NCBI GenBank assembly: GCA_964617715.1
Contig: CAZTZN010000001.1
Coordinates: 36,556 to 100,555 of the forward strand
Source: JALGVA01 sp964617715
GTDB lineage: Bacteria; Armatimonadota; Zipacnadia; Zipacnadales; UBA5352
DNA: 64,000 nucleotides
Reading direction: 5' to 3'
The number at the start of each line of letters is the position of its first letter. Position 1 is the first letter of the stretch. Below the pieces are notes generated by a model. The model did not search any database. It saw only the letters and a program-made list of their open reading frames with translations, and was not told the origin of the DNA. The translations under genes and the position numbers were made by a program. Positions 33,236-42,801 of the stretch are shown in pieces.

Positions 33236-34336
33236 TCACCACTCGAACAGCGGCACCTCGCGCCAGTTACCGTCGCTCATCGCCGACTCGTGGGCGACGA
33301 TCCCCGGCACCGTGAAGTCCATCGAGCGCATGACATCGATCGGTGGTTGCACCCCGGCCTCCAGCGCGTCGAGGAAGTCGCGGATCATGTAGTACTCGCT
33401 GGTCCCGTGGCCGCCGTGCCTGGCCTCCTCGGGGGCGTCCGGGTCCACGGTCGTGCAGTGAATCTCCTCGGCCCGACGCTGCCCGCGCTCATCGTCGGGC
33501 GTCTCGCCCTCGATCCACAGATAGCCTGTGGTGTCGCTGCCGTCGCGACCGTTCTCGACGTAGCCGCGCGTGCCGTAAAGTGAGTAGTAGACCATGTGCG
33601 GGTAGCGCGGCGCCACCTGGCTGCGGGCGATCTTGATGAGCGCGCCCTTCTGTGTGCGAAACAGACCGATCTCCATGTCGAGGAAGCCGAGGTGATCGCT
33701 CTGCTCGGGGTGCTTGTGGAAGCCCGCCGAGCTTCCGCTGGCGGCCACGATGCGGTCGTCCATGAGCGTGAGCAGTGGTCCCAGGCAGTGCGCGCAGTAC
33801 CAGATCGGCGGGCGTTCGTGGCGCCAGTAGTACTCACCCGTCTCCTCATTGACCAGCAGGTGCTCGATCTCGTGGACGTACTCGGCTTCGGCGTGGAAGA
33901 TCGGCCCGAGCTTGCCCTGATCGATGATCGACTTCCACTGGCGGATGTAGTGGAAGTAGCAGTAGTTCTCGGCCATCATGTAGGTGCGGCCGGTGCGTTT
34001 CACCGTGTCCACGATGCGCGCGCAGTCCTCGACGGTGTAGGCGGCGGTCTGCTCGCACATCACGTCCCTGCCGGCCTCCAGCGCCGCGATGGTCTGGTCG
34101 GCGTGGAAGCGGATGGGCGTGGCGATCATGACGATGTCGGTGTCGGCGGCGAGGAAGTCATCGTAGTCGGTGAACAGCGCCGAGTCGGGCAGCGAGAACG
34201 CGGCGCCCAGGTCGGCGAGCGGTTCGGGGCTGATGTCGCACAGCGCCGTCACCCGCACGCGCGGATGCGCGGCGAACACGGATACGAAGCCGCGCCCGCG
34301 TCGCAGGCCGACGATCCCGACATTCCACGTCTTCAC
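33236..34336 (-). CDS. Gfo/Idh/MocA-family oxidoreductase
   Basis: A 366-residue NAD(P)-dependent sugar or polyol dehydrogenase-like protein. The Rossmann N-terminus MKTWNVGIVGLRRGRGF carries the dinucleotide glycine pattern. The place of the family motif EKP is CEQTAAYT (Glu95-Gln96-Thr97), so the usual catalytic Lys is missing. The rest is family-like (AENYCYFHYIRQWKSII; WYCAHCLGPLL, with a candidate active-site His). It may use another base, or bind without redox turnover. It is the first gene of the operon with the isomerase-like gene, about 265 bases apart with a palindromic repeat between. The start at 34336 opens directly into the first strand. A short inverted repeat (34360-34366 with 34369-34375) lies 24 bases upstream. 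Confidence 0.88.
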   Translation of the reverse strand: MKTWNVGIVGLRRGRGFVSVFAAHPRVRVTALCDISPEPLADLGAAFSLPDSALFTDYDDFLAADTDIVMIATPIRFHADQTIAALEAGRDVMCEQTAAYTVEDCARIVDTVKRTGRTYMMAENYCYFHYIRQWKSIIDQGKLGPIFHAEAEYVHEIEHLLVNEETGEYYWRHERPPIWYCAHCLGPLLTLMDDRIVAASGSSAGFHKHPEQSDHLGFLDMEIGLFRTQKGALIKIARSQVAPRYPHMVYYSLYGTRGYVENGRDGSDTTGYLWIEGETPDDERGQRRAEEIHCTTVDPDAPEEARHGGHGTSEYYMIRDFLDALEAGVQPPIDVMRSMDFTVPGIVAHESAMSDGNWREVPLFEW

Positions 34337-34586
34337 GATTGCGTCACTCCCACCTGTGCCAGGTCCACGGACCTGCTTGAGTTCACGCCATCATCCGTGC
34401 TCTGTTCGCTGACCGCGCGCCCCAGCCCTTCACCGCGGCGACCTTGTGCACACGCCGGTTGGCCCGCAGGTTCGGGCTCGCCCGCGGGCGAAACATGTTG
34501 TCGCCGACCACCGGAGAGGCGTCGCGCGGCCCGAAGAATCGTCGCGTCCGGGGAGATACCGTCTGCTTGCGGGAAGGAACGCCGAC

Positions 34587-37500
34587 ATGCCGTCCAACCG
34601 CTCTCCTGCCGCATACCTGCTGGTGCTGGGTGGGGTTGTGCTGTGCGGCCTCGCGCGCGTGCCCGCCTACGCGCAGACGCCCGACCCCGCGCTGGTCGCG
34701 CACTACACCTTCGACGCCGACCCGGGCGGCCGCGAGCCCGACCGCAGCTCGTTCGGTAACGATGGTCAGGTGGTCAACGGGCAGTGGTTCGAGGAGCTGG
34801 ACGGCCGGCGCGGGGTGCTACGCTTCGACGGCGAGACCTCATACATCGACCTGGGCGACGCCGACTCGCTGCAGATGGACGGCGACATGACCTTGGAGAT
34901 GTGGGCGCGGCAGTATCGCCCGCAGACTACCCAGTGGGCCCTCATCTTCGGCGACGCCCCCACCCTCAGCTTCGCCTTCTACATCGCCTACTGGCACACG
35001 CTGGCGCTGTGGTACGGCATCGGCGGGCCCGAGCACGAGGACACGGTGGTGCCGGTCGAGCGCGGCCTGCTCAACGATGAGTGGGGGCACATCGCGATGG
35101 TCGTCGAGTACCCGCGGTGCCGCTTCTATCGCGATGGCGAGCTGGTGCGCGACGCCTACCTGCCCGTGCCCGCCATCACGCGCCTCGAGCGCCGGCCGCT
35201 GCACATCGGTGGCGTGGGCAGGGCCTTCTGCCCGCTTGACCTCGACGAGTTCCGGCTGTACCGGCGCGCGCTGTCGGCCGCCGAGGTCGCCGCACATGCC
35301 CGCGATGAGCAGGCCCCGCCCGCCCCCGCCGAGGAGCTGGCGGTCGAGCCCGACTGGTACGAAGGCACAGTCGCGCTGCGTCTGGTCAGCAAGAACCGCG
35401 ACTGCGCCGGGCACAGCGCCGAAATTGCGCTGCTGGGTGAGGGCGGCGTAGCGGCGCTCCCGCCCGAGCGCGTCGCGATGAGCGAGTCCGGCGAGGGCTC
35501 CGGGCGCTGGGTGGCGACCGCGAGCTTCCCGCTGCAGCGGCTGGCGGATCGGCGGCTGGAGGCCGTCGCCCGCGTGCGCGATCCCGCGGGCACGGCCATC
35601 GCGACCGCCCGCCGCGAGGTGGTGCTCAAGAAACCCGCGTGGATCAACACCCCCGAGGGCTGGTCGGACGAGGTGCTGCCGCCGTGGACGCCCGTCGAGG
35701 CGGCGATGCGCTCAGGCGGCGCGGTCGAGGTGCGCGTCTGGGGCCGGCGGCACATCTTTGGCGCGACGCCCTTCCCGGCGCAGATACGGACCCGCGACGC
35801 CGAGATGCTGGCCGCGCCCATCAGCCTGACCGCGCGGGCCGATGGTGAGGCCATTGCGTGGGAGGGCGGCCAGGCCACGCTCGCCGACGCCTCCGAGACC
35901 GCCGCCACGGTCAAGCAGGCCTGCGCCGCCGAGGCGGCTGAGGTGCGGGTCTCGACCACCATCGAGTACGACGGCTTCATGGTCTTCGACTGTGAGGTCG
36001 AGGCGCGTCGCGACCTGACGCTGGACGAGCTGACCCTCGAGATGCCGCTGGTCGCGCGCCATGCGACGCTGTGCTACGGCGACCGCGTGCTGCCCAGGGT
36101 GGCCGGCATCCCCATGGGCGAGTGGTACAGCGGCGCGGTCACCGGCGACCTGTCCTTCCGCTTCAGCCCGTGCATCTGGCTGGGCGATGAGGAGCGCGGA
36201 CTGTGCTGGCAGGCCGAGTCCGACGAAGACTGGCGCTACGCCGACCCGCAGCGGGCGATCGAGATCCTGCCGCGCGGCGAGGTCACCATCTTCCGCGCGC
36301 ATCTGGTGGACGTGCCCACGCCCCTGGTCACCGGGGAGGCGCTGCATTACCGCTTCGCGCTGCTGGCCACGCCGGTCAAGCCCATGCTGCGCGACTCGTG
36401 GGACCTGCGCATCGCCCGCACCGAGCCGCTGGGCGCCGACCTCGACCTGCCCGACCGCGTGACCGAGGACGGGCAGCCGACGCTGGAGCACTGGCGGGAG
36501 CTGGGCATCCGATACCTCTACGTCAACTGCAACGACGCCTGGCCGTACCCGATGCCGATCCACAAGCAGTTCTCGGACGCGCTGCATCGCATGATCGACG
36601 CCGCCCACGCCGCCGGGCTGAAGATCTACCCCTACCTCATCCACCAGCGCTTCCCCACCATGCTCCCCGAGTTCGACATCTACGGCCTGCGCATGTGCCG
36701 GCGCCCGCTGTCGCAGTACATCTGCCCGGGGCCGCCGCCCGAGGGCCTGTGGCGACCGGGGCCGGTCAGCGCCGCCTGGGGCGCGGACTCGCAGGGCACC
36801 GCGATGGTGTGCCCGAAGAGTCGCGAGCTGCAGGACGCCTACGTGCACGCGCTGGCCATGCGCCTCGACATCTACGGCGACGATGGCGTCTATCTCGACG
36901 GCACGGTGCACATGCCCTCGTGTGAGAACCTTGCCCACGGTTGCGGCTACATCGCGGCCGATGGCTCGCTGCACAGGACCTATCCGGTCTTCGCCATCCG
37001 CGAGTACATGCGGCGCATCTACACCGTGGTCAAGCAGCGCAGGCCCGACGGCGTGATTGACGTGCACTGCTCGTGGGGCTACAACCCCTCCGCGCTGGCC
37101 TACGCCGATGTGCTGTGGAACGGCGAGCAGTGGGCCCACTTCGCGCGCGCTCATCCCGAGCACGTCTTTCCTCACCTGACGCTCGACAAGTTCCGCACCG
37201 AGTTCATGGGCTACCAGCTCGGAGTCGCCGCCGAGACCCTGTTCTACCGCCTCGGCACTCGCCCGCAGGTGGCCGCCACCTCGCTGCTGCACGATGTCCC
37301 CGTGCGCGTCAATACCGGCGATCCACCCTACCTGGCCCGCATCGTCAAGCTCTGGCGGGTGCGCGATGAGTTCGGCGCCGACGCTGCCGAAAAGCTCTTC
37401 TACTGGCAGAACGCCGACTACGTGCAACTCTCGCCCGAGGGTTGCTACGCCCTGCTGCTGCGCCACCCCACCAACGGCGTCCTGGCCTTCGTCTCGAACC

Positions 37501-37700
37501 TCACCCCGGACGCTCAGAGCGTCACCGTCCACTTCAGCCTCGACCGCCTGGGCCTGCAGGGTCGCCCGCTGAAGGCCTTCGACGCCCTGACCGACGAGCC
37601 CATCGCGTTGAGCGCCGATGGCTCGCTGACCGTGCCGCTGGGGTCCGAGGAGTGGCTCTACATCTGGCTGCGACCGACAGACGCGACAGGAGAGCAGTGA
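34587..37700 (+). CDS. Secreted LamG-containing glycoside hydrolase (DUF6067/GH123-like)
   Basis: A 1037-residue exported protein with leader MPSNRSPAAYLLVLGGVVLC, cleaved near AYAQ. A LamG/laminin-G-like concanavalin fold fills about 38-240 (LVAHYTFDADPGG, then LHIGGVGRAFCPLDLDEFRL). The middle has a beta-sandwich of the DUF6067/GH123-N kind (IWLGDEERGLCWQAESDEDW), followed by a TIM-barrel catalytic region with DDGVYLDGTVHMPSC and VIDVHCSWGYNPSAL. GH123 enzymes are N-acetylgalactosaminidases; whether this one acts so is inference from fold only. The Asp in VYLDG is a candidate catalytic or binding residue. AAGGAA lies 8 bases before the ATG at 34587; upstream in-frame codons lack a leader. 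The next gene begins 1 base after the stop. Confidence 0.84.
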   Translation: MPSNRSPAAYLLVLGGVVLCGLARVPAYAQTPDPALVAHYTFDADPGGREPDRSSFGNDGQVVNGQWFEELDGRRGVLRFDGETSYIDLGDADSLQMDGDMTLEMWARQYRPQTTQWALIFGDAPTLSFAFYIAYWHTLALWYGIGGPEHEDTVVPVERGLLNDEWGHIAMVVEYPRCRFYRDGELVRDAYLPVPAITRLERRPLHIGGVGRAFCPLDLDEFRLYRRALSAAEVAAHARDEQAPPAPAEELAVEPDWYEGTVALRLVSKNRDCAGHSAEIALLGEGGVAALPPERVAMSESGEGSGRWVATASFPLQRLADRRLEAVARVRDPAGTAIATARREVVLKKPAWINTPEGWSDEVLPPWTPVEAAMRSGGAVEVRVWGRRHIFGATPFPAQIRTRDAEMLAAPISLTARADGEAIAWEGGQATLADASETAATVKQACAAEAAEVRVSTTIEYDGFMVFDCEVEARRDLTLDELTLEMPLVARHATLCYGDRVLPRVAGIPMGEWYSGAVTGDLSFRFSPCIWLGDEERGLCWQAESDEDWRYADPQRAIEILPRGEVTIFRAHLVDVPTPLVTGEALHYRFALLATPVKPMLRDSWDLRIARTEPLGADLDLPDRVTEDGQPTLEHWRELGIRYLYVNCNDAWPYPMPIHKQFSDALHRMIDAAHAAGLKIYPYLIHQRFPTMLPEFDIYGLRMCRRPLSQYICPGPPPEGLWRPGPVSAAWGADSQGTAMVCPKSRELQDAYVHALAMRLDIYGDDGVYLDGTVHMPSCENLAHGCGYIAADGSLHRTYPVFAIREYMRRIYTVVKQRRPDGVIDVHCSWGYNPSALAYADVLWNGEQWAHFARAHPEHVFPHLTLDKFRTEFMGYQLGVAAETLFYRLGTRPQVAATSLLHDVPVRVNTGDPPYLARIVKLWRVRDEFGADAAEKLFYWQNADYVQLSPEGCYALLLRHPTNGVLAFVSNLTPDAQSVTVHFSLDRLGLQGRPLKAFDALTDEPIALSADGSLTVPLGSEEWLYIWLRPTDATGEQ

Positions 37701-37701
37701 C

Positions 37702-38850
37702 ATGGTTGACATCGAGCTGACCGCTGCGCACAGCGGCTATGACCGCAAGACCTGCTGGGTCCATGCGCGCGCGGGCGCTATCCCCGCCGACCCGCCCATC
37801 GTAGTCATGACCATGCAGAAGCTGCGCCTCACCGGGTCGGACGTGTTCTACGAGCTGAATGACATGCGCACCGACGACGGCGGAGCGACGTGGACGGGCC
37901 CGACGCCACATGCCGATACGCTGGGCCGGCGGGCGGGCGGGGACGGCATCGAGGTGGGCATCTGCGACTTCTGGCCGGCGTGGCACGAGCACACCGGCGT
38001 GCTCCTGGGCACCGGCCACACCGTGCGCTACCTCAACGACAACCTCCACCCGCACCCGCGTGCGCGCAGCAGCGTGTGGAGCGTCTACGACCCGGACGCG
38101 CGCGCGTGGTCGGCGTGGCGCAAGCTGCGGGCACCGGATGAGGTGAAGTTCTTCGACGCCGGGGCGGGCAGCACTCAGCGCGTGGACCTGCCGGACGGCG
38201 ACATCCTCCTGCCGATCTACTTCGCGGTGCCCGGCACCACCAGCGGCGTCTTCCATGGCCGGTACGCAACCACGATCGTCCGCTGCCGCTTCGACGGCGA
38301 GACGCTGACCTGGGTTGAGCATGGCGACGAGTTCACGCTGGAGAGCGGGCGGGGCATGGTCGAGCCATCGCTGGCGCAGTTCGGCGACCGCTTCTTCCTG
38401 ACCATGCGCAACGACGACGCGGGCTGGGTGACCTCGGGGCCATGCGGGCTGCACTTCGACGAGCCGCGGCCGTGGACGTTCGACGATGGCTCGGACCTGG
38501 GCAACTACAACACGCAGCAGCACTGGGTCACGACGCCCGACGCGCTCTATCTGGTCTACACGCGGCGCGGGGCGGGCAACGACCACGTCATGCGTCACCG
38601 GGCGCCGCTGTTCATGGCGCAGGTCGATCCCGAGCGCCTGTGCGTGCTGCGCGACACCGAGGTGATCGTAGTGCCCGAGCGGGGAGCGCGGCTGGGCAAC
38701 TTCGGGGTGACGCGCATCTCCGAGCGCGAGTCGTGGATCACGGTGACGGAGTGGATGCAGACCGGCCCGCCCGACCCACACGACTGCACGGTGTGCGAGC
38801 GCTACGGCTCCGACAACAGCGTCTTCGTGGCGAAGCTGCGGTTCGACTGA
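37702..38850 (+). CDS. Sialidase-like BNR-propeller protein
   Basis: A 382-residue protein without a leader, so probably cytoplasmic. The fold is a sialidase-type six-bladed propeller: MRTDDGGATW is an Asp-box, and blade-like SFxLxDG alternations run through to the end. The Arg triad and Asp/Glu/Tyr of true sialidases cannot be assigned with confidence, so exo-sialidase activity is doubtful; many members of this group are of unknown function. The gene follows the GH123-like gene with a 1-base gap and a good ribosome site (GGAGAG), so the two are one transcript. An unusual feature is the export status of its neighbour versus this apparently internal protein, which would act on imported products. 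Confidence 0.75.
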   Translation: MVDIELTAAHSGYDRKTCWVHARAGAIPADPPIVVMTMQKLRLTGSDVFYELNDMRTDDGGATWTGPTPHADTLGRRAGGDGIEVGICDFWPAWHEHTGVLLGTGHTVRYLNDNLHPHPRARSSVWSVYDPDARAWSAWRKLRAPDEVKFFDAGAGSTQRVDLPDGDILLPIYFAVPGTTSGVFHGRYATTIVRCRFDGETLTWVEHGDEFTLESGRGMVEPSLAQFGDRFFLTMRNDDAGWVTSGPCGLHFDEPRPWTFDDGSDLGNYNTQQHWVTTPDALYLVYTRRGAGNDHVMRHRAPLFMAQVDPERLCVLRDTEVIVVPERGARLGNFGVTRISERESWITVTEWMQTGPPDPHDCTVCERYGSDNSVFVAKLRFD

Positions 38851-39010
38851 CGCACGCCGCAGTTGTTCGGAGCCCCTTGCGTTCACCTGCACGGGCGGTT
38901 CGGCATTCCTCGTCGGGGCACGCCCACTCCCGGGGCACTGTGGGGGAGGTGCGCGGGGGGCGTTGATGGAACTGACGGTCTGCGGCCAGCAAACCAATTG
39001 AGGTGCATTC

Positions 39011-40534
39011 ATGCCCCCCGTGGCCTTCGACAACGAGCGGTATCTGGCCGAGCAGACCGCAGCGATCCTGGAGCGCGTCGAGCAGTTTAAGGGCAAGCTG
39101 TACCTGGAGTTCGGCGGCAAGCTCACCTTCGACTTCCACGCCGCCCGCGTGCTGCCCGGCTACGATCCCAACGTGAAGATGCGCCTGCTGCAGGGCCTGC
39201 GCGACCAGATCGAGGTGGTGTTCTGCGTCTACGCCGATGACCTCGAGCGCGGGCGTATCCGCGGCGACTTCGGCATGACCTACGACCTGGCGACCCTGCG
39301 GGCCATCGACGACCTCCGCGACTGGGGCATCGCCACCTCGGCGCTGGTGCTCACGCGCCACCACGACGGCCCGGTGTCCGAACGGCTGGCCCGGCAGATG
39401 CAGTCCAAGGGCATCGCCGTCTACCGGCACTCGGAGATCCCCGGCTACCCCAACGACGTCGAGTTCGTGGTCTCCGAGGCCGGCTACGGACAGAACCCGT
39501 ACATCGAGACGCAGGCCCCCATCGTCGTGGTGACCGGCACCGGACCGGGCAGTGGCAAGATGTCCACCTGCCTGTGCCAGCTCTACCACGACCACCGGCG
39601 CGGCGTGGACTCGGGCTACGCCAAGTTCGAGACCTTCCCGATCTGGAACCTCCCGGTCGAGCATCCGGTGAACGTGGCCTACGAGGCGGCGACCGCCGAC
39701 CTGGGCGACATCGTGATGGTGGACTCGTTCCACCTCGAGGCCTACGGCGAGACCGCAGTCAACTACAACCGCGACATCGAGAACTTCCCGATCCTCAAGG
39801 CCATCATCCACCGCATCGCGGCCGACACCGGGCAGAGCGTTCCCTACCGGTCGCCGACCGACATGGGGGTGAACCGCGCGGGGTCGGGGATCATCGACGA
39901 TGCGCTGGTGCGGGAGGCCTCAACGCAAGAGGTTATCCGCCGCTACTTCCGCCACAGCCGCGAGGTCAGTCAGGGGCTGTGCTCCCCGGAGGCGGTGCGG
40001 CGCACCGAACTGCTCATGGCGCGGCTGGGAGTAGGTCCCACCGACCGGCCGGTGGTGACGCCCGCGCGCGAGGCCGCGGTTGATGCCGAGAGGCGCCAGA
40101 AGGGCAACGATGGCTTCTACTGCGGCGCCGCGCTGCAGTTGCACGACGGCACTATCGTCTCCGGCAGCAACTCGACGCTCTTCCACTCCGCCTCGGCGGC
40201 GCTCATCAAGGGCATCAAGCACCTGGCCGGCATCCCCGCGCACATCCATCTGCTGCCCGCGGACGTCATCGGCGACCTGACCGGCCTGAAGGCCAAGTAT
40301 CTGGGCTCCACCTCACCGAGCCTGAACGTGCAGGAGGTGCTGATCGCACTGGGGATCACGGCGGCGAGCAATCCGGCGGCCCGCGCCGGCATCGAGATGC
40401 TGCCGCAACTGCGCGGCACGCAGATGCACCTCACCCACGAGCCGGGCACCGGTGACGAGACCGGCCTGCGCAAGCTCGGCATCTCGATGACCACCGACGC
40501 GCGACCGACATCCACGGGGTACTTCCTGCGCTAG
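39011..40534 (+). CDS. DUF1846 (UPF0371) family protein
   Basis: A 507-residue cytoplasmic protein of DUF1846, best known from Firmicutes, where a structure exists but no activity is firmly known. It starts FDNERYLAEQTAAILERVEQ and KLYLEFGGKLTFDFHAARVLPGY, the family opening. TGTGPGSGKMSTC with Lys183 looks like a nucleotide-binding P-loop. EVVFCVYADDLERGRIRGDFGMTYD is another conserved block. The length fits the family. GAGGTG 5 bases before the ATG at 39011 supports the start. The neighbours are sialidase-like genes in the same direction but separated by 160 and 126 bases, so it may have its own promoter. Confidence 0.88.
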   Translation: MPPVAFDNERYLAEQTAAILERVEQFKGKLYLEFGGKLTFDFHAARVLPGYDPNVKMRLLQGLRDQIEVVFCVYADDLERGRIRGDFGMTYDLATLRAIDDLRDWGIATSALVLTRHHDGPVSERLARQMQSKGIAVYRHSEIPGYPNDVEFVVSEAGYGQNPYIETQAPIVVVTGTGPGSGKMSTCLCQLYHDHRRGVDSGYAKFETFPIWNLPVEHPVNVAYEAATADLGDIVMVDSFHLEAYGETAVNYNRDIENFPILKAIIHRIAADTGQSVPYRSPTDMGVNRAGSGIIDDALVREASTQEVIRRYFRHSREVSQGLCSPEAVRRTELLMARLGVGPTDRPVVTPAREAAVDAERRQKGNDGFYCGAALQLHDGTIVSGSNSTLFHSASAALIKGIKHLAGIPAHIHLLPADVIGDLTGLKAKYLGSTSPSLNVQEVLIALGITAASNPAARAGIEMLPQLRGTQMHLTHEPGTGDETGLRKLGISMTTDARPTSTGYFLR

Positions 40535-40660
40535 CTCCGGGCGTGGAGTGCCCTCCCTTCGGTCGTGCCCCGACAGGTGACCGCCAGGTCATTGCTCACG
40601 GTCACCGCCGAGTCGCCGTCGAGTCCCGGGGCCATGGTCCGCGCGCAGGGAGGCGATGAT

Positions 40661-41776
40661 ATGTCGCAGACCGATGATCCCGCCCTCATTGCCCCGCCTG
40701 TGATTCTGGCCCCGGGGCCGGAGTACGGTCCCGACACCCGCTCGTTTCAGGGTATTCCCGGCATTGAGCGCACGCCCGGCGGGCGCCTGTGGGCGACCTG
40801 GTACGGCGGCGGGCCCACCGAGGGCCCGTGGAACTACGTGATGCTCAGCACCAGCGCGGACGATGGCGCCTCGTGGTCGGACCTGACGCTGGTAATCGAC
40901 CCCCCCGACCCGGTGCGCGCCTTCGACCCCTGCCTGTGGCTCGATCCGCGCGGACGGCTGTGGATGTTCTGGGCGCAGGCCTGGCGGATGTGGGACGGCC
41001 GCGGCGGCGTCTGGGCCATCGTCACCGAGAACCCACAGGAGGCATCCCCGCGCTGGTCCGAGCCGCGGCGGCTGTGCGACGGGGTGATGCTCAACAAGCC
41101 CGTGGCGCTCTCCACCGGCGAGTGGCTGCTGCCCGCGTCGGTGTGGTCGTACCAGCCCGACGTGGAGGAGGAGTACATCCGGGTCCCTGCCGACGGCAGC
41201 GGCTCGAACATCGTGATCTCGGCCGACGAGGGCGCAAGCTGGCGGCGCCGCGGCAGCGTGGATATCCCCGGTCGCCATTGCGATGAGCACCACGTCATCG
41301 AGCGGCGCGACGGCAGCCTGTGGCTGCTCGCCCGCACCACCTACGGCATCGGCGAGAGCGTGTCCACCGATGGTGGGCGCACCTGGTCACCTGGGCGTCC
41401 GTCGTGGATCCCGCAGGTGCCCACCGCCCGCTTCCACCTGCGCCGCCTGGCTTCGGGCCGGCTGATCCTGGTGAAGCACACGCCGCCGGATGGACGCACG
41501 CGCTCGCACCTGACCGCCTACCTCTCCGAAGACGATGGGCGGACGTGGCAGGGCGGATTCCTGCTCGACGAGCGGGTTGGCGTCTCCTACCCCGATGGCA
41601 CGCAGGCCGAGGATGGGACTATCTATCTCATCTACGACTTCGAGCGCAAGGGCGCGAAGCAGATCCTGATGGCCACCCTCACCGAAGCGGACATCCTGGC
41701 CGGGGAGGCGGTCTCAGAGCGCGTGCGCCTGCGCCTCGTGGTAAACCAGGCCACCGGTGAGGACCCACCGCAGTGA
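40661..41776 (+). CDS. Sialidase family (BNR/Asp-box) protein
   Basis: A 371-residue protein with four Asp-boxes: SADDGASW, SADEGASW, STDGGRTW and SEDDGRTW, the mark of the six-bladed sialidase propeller. SFQGIPGIERTPGGRLWATWYGGG at the N-terminus is the usual first blade. No signal peptide is visible after MSQTDDPALIAPP, so it is likely cytoplasmic. Family members hydrolyse terminal sialic acid or related alpha-keto acids, but many in this clade are uncharacterised, and the catalytic Arg triad was not mapped with certainty. GGGAGG 8 bases before the ATG at 40661 chooses it over upstream in-frame ATGs. It converges on the reductase-like gene with a 21-base gap. Confidence 0.85.
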   Translation: MSQTDDPALIAPPVILAPGPEYGPDTRSFQGIPGIERTPGGRLWATWYGGGPTEGPWNYVMLSTSADDGASWSDLTLVIDPPDPVRAFDPCLWLDPRGRLWMFWAQAWRMWDGRGGVWAIVTENPQEASPRWSEPRRLCDGVMLNKPVALSTGEWLLPASVWSYQPDVEEEYIRVPADGSGSNIVISADEGASWRRRGSVDIPGRHCDEHHVIERRDGSLWLLARTTYGIGESVSTDGGRTWSPGRPSWIPQVPTARFHLRRLASGRLILVKHTPPDGRTRSHLTAYLSEDDGRTWQGGFLLDERVGVSYPDGTQAEDGTIYLIYDFERKGAKQILMATLTEADILAGEAVSERVRLRLVVNQATGEDPPQ

Positions 41777-41797
41777 GGGCGGCGCCCCACCCGGGGC

Positions 41798-42763
41798 TCA
41801 GTCGTCCCTGACCTGTGGCGACCCGGCCACGTCGTCTGCGTCCTCAGGCAGCGGCCGGTAGGCCTGAGGCTGCTGCGTCCCGATGACCTCCTCGGCCAGG
41901 AACTCCAGCCAGGTGGCGTGGGTCCAGTAGGCGCTCGCGTCCGCCAGTGACCGGGCGGCGCCGATGCGATCGCCCGCGCGGTGGAGTTCGAGCGTCTGTG
42001 TCAGCTCGGCCTGGGCCCGGTCGAGAAGTTCCCGGGCATGGGGGCTCCCGAAGCTGCCGGCGGCGGATGCCCTGGCCATGATGGACGTCTCGGCGTCGAA
42101 CGTCCCGTCGGTCAGGTTCTCGAGATAGCACTCAAGCGGGTCCCAGGGCGCGTGCCGCACGTAGTGCTCGAAGCACTCCGGATCATCCCAGGCGCGGCGT
42201 CCGCGCTCGTCAATCAGGGCGGCGCGAGCCACGGCGGCGCCGATCCCGCCCGCCTCCTGCAGCGCCTGCTCGAAGCCCGCCAGGTGCGCCGCAACCCCGC
42301 CGACGTAGCGTGTGCGCAGCCCGAACAGCCACTTGCACAGCTCCCGCCGCGCCAGCCGCTGCATCCCCTGGTTGCTGGCGCACGACAGCGTCGCCGAGGG
42401 CATTCCCTTGAGCGCACCGGTCCACAGGAACGGGTAGCACCGCTCGATCAGCAGGCGCGCCGTAGCCGACGGGCTCCAGTTGTGCACGGGATCGGCGATG
42501 AGCAGCGCGTTGGCCCCGGCGATGGCCCGGTAGAGCGCGCCTCCGCCCCCGCGGCCCATGTCGTCATCGAGCACGCACGCCCCCTCCGGCCGCCGCACGC
42601 ACGCGAAGCAGCTCACGCATGGGCCGAAGCTGAAATCGTGCGCATGAAGCAGATTAACGTGTACGCCGTCAACCGCGGTGGCGGCCGCCACGGCTCGCTG
42701 CAGAAGCTGCGCCGTGAAGCCGCGACGACGTCCGCTTGTGAGCACCGCGAGCACGGTGGCCAT
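41798..42763 (-). CDS. NADPH-dependent FMN reductase/flavodoxin-like protein
   Basis: A 321-residue cytoplasmic protein. MATVLAVLTSGRRRGFTAQLL is a flavodoxin-fold start, where TSGRRRGFT binds the FMN phosphate, and HDFSFGPCVSCFACVRRPEGACVLDDDM is the familiar Cys-rich block of this reductase family (Cys-x2-Cys-x2-Cys). The C-terminal 100 residues are a helical extension not usual in the family (LDRAQAELTQTLELHRAGD). It is the last gene of an operon with the DegT-type aminotransferase and the isomerase/epimerase, so it may supply reducing equivalents or act on a quinone. GAGGG about 8 bases upstream of the ATG at 42763 supports the start. Confidence 0.8.
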   Translation of the reverse strand: MATVLAVLTSGRRRGFTAQLLQRAVAAATAVDGVHVNLLHAHDFSFGPCVSCFACVRRPEGACVLDDDMGRGGGGALYRAIAGANALLIADPVHNWSPSATARLLIERCYPFLWTGALKGMPSATLSCASNQGMQRLARRELCKWLFGLRTRYVGGVAAHLAGFEQALQEAGGIGAAVARAALIDERGRRAWDDPECFEHYVRHAPWDPLECYLENLTDGTFDAETSIMARASAAGSFGSPHARELLDRAQAELTQTLELHRAGDRIGAARSLADASAYWTHATWLEFLAEEVIGTQQPQAYRPLPEDADDVAGSPQVRDD

Positions 42764-42801
42764 GACCGTCACCCTCACGCTCGTCCCCCCCCGCGGCGGC
42801 C

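Noticed and set aside
34360..34375. CAGGTCC/GGACCTG inverted repeat before the Gfo/Idh gene
   Set aside because: Seven-base arms are not unusual; mentioned with the gene but not called as an operator.
34478..34499. TCGCCCGCGGGCGA palindrome followed by AACATGTT
   Set aside because: A 14-base GC-rich palindrome is expected several times by chance in this composition; no promoter context supports an operator.
35712..37712. A 666-codon minus-strand frame opposite the GH123-like gene
   Set aside because: Shadow frame with no domain; the plus-strand product has clear LamG and barrel motifs.
38966..39001. An 11-codon frame (MELTVCGQQTN) just before the DUF1846 gene
   Set aside because: Could be a leader peptide, but it is too short to separate from chance and shows no attenuator hairpin.
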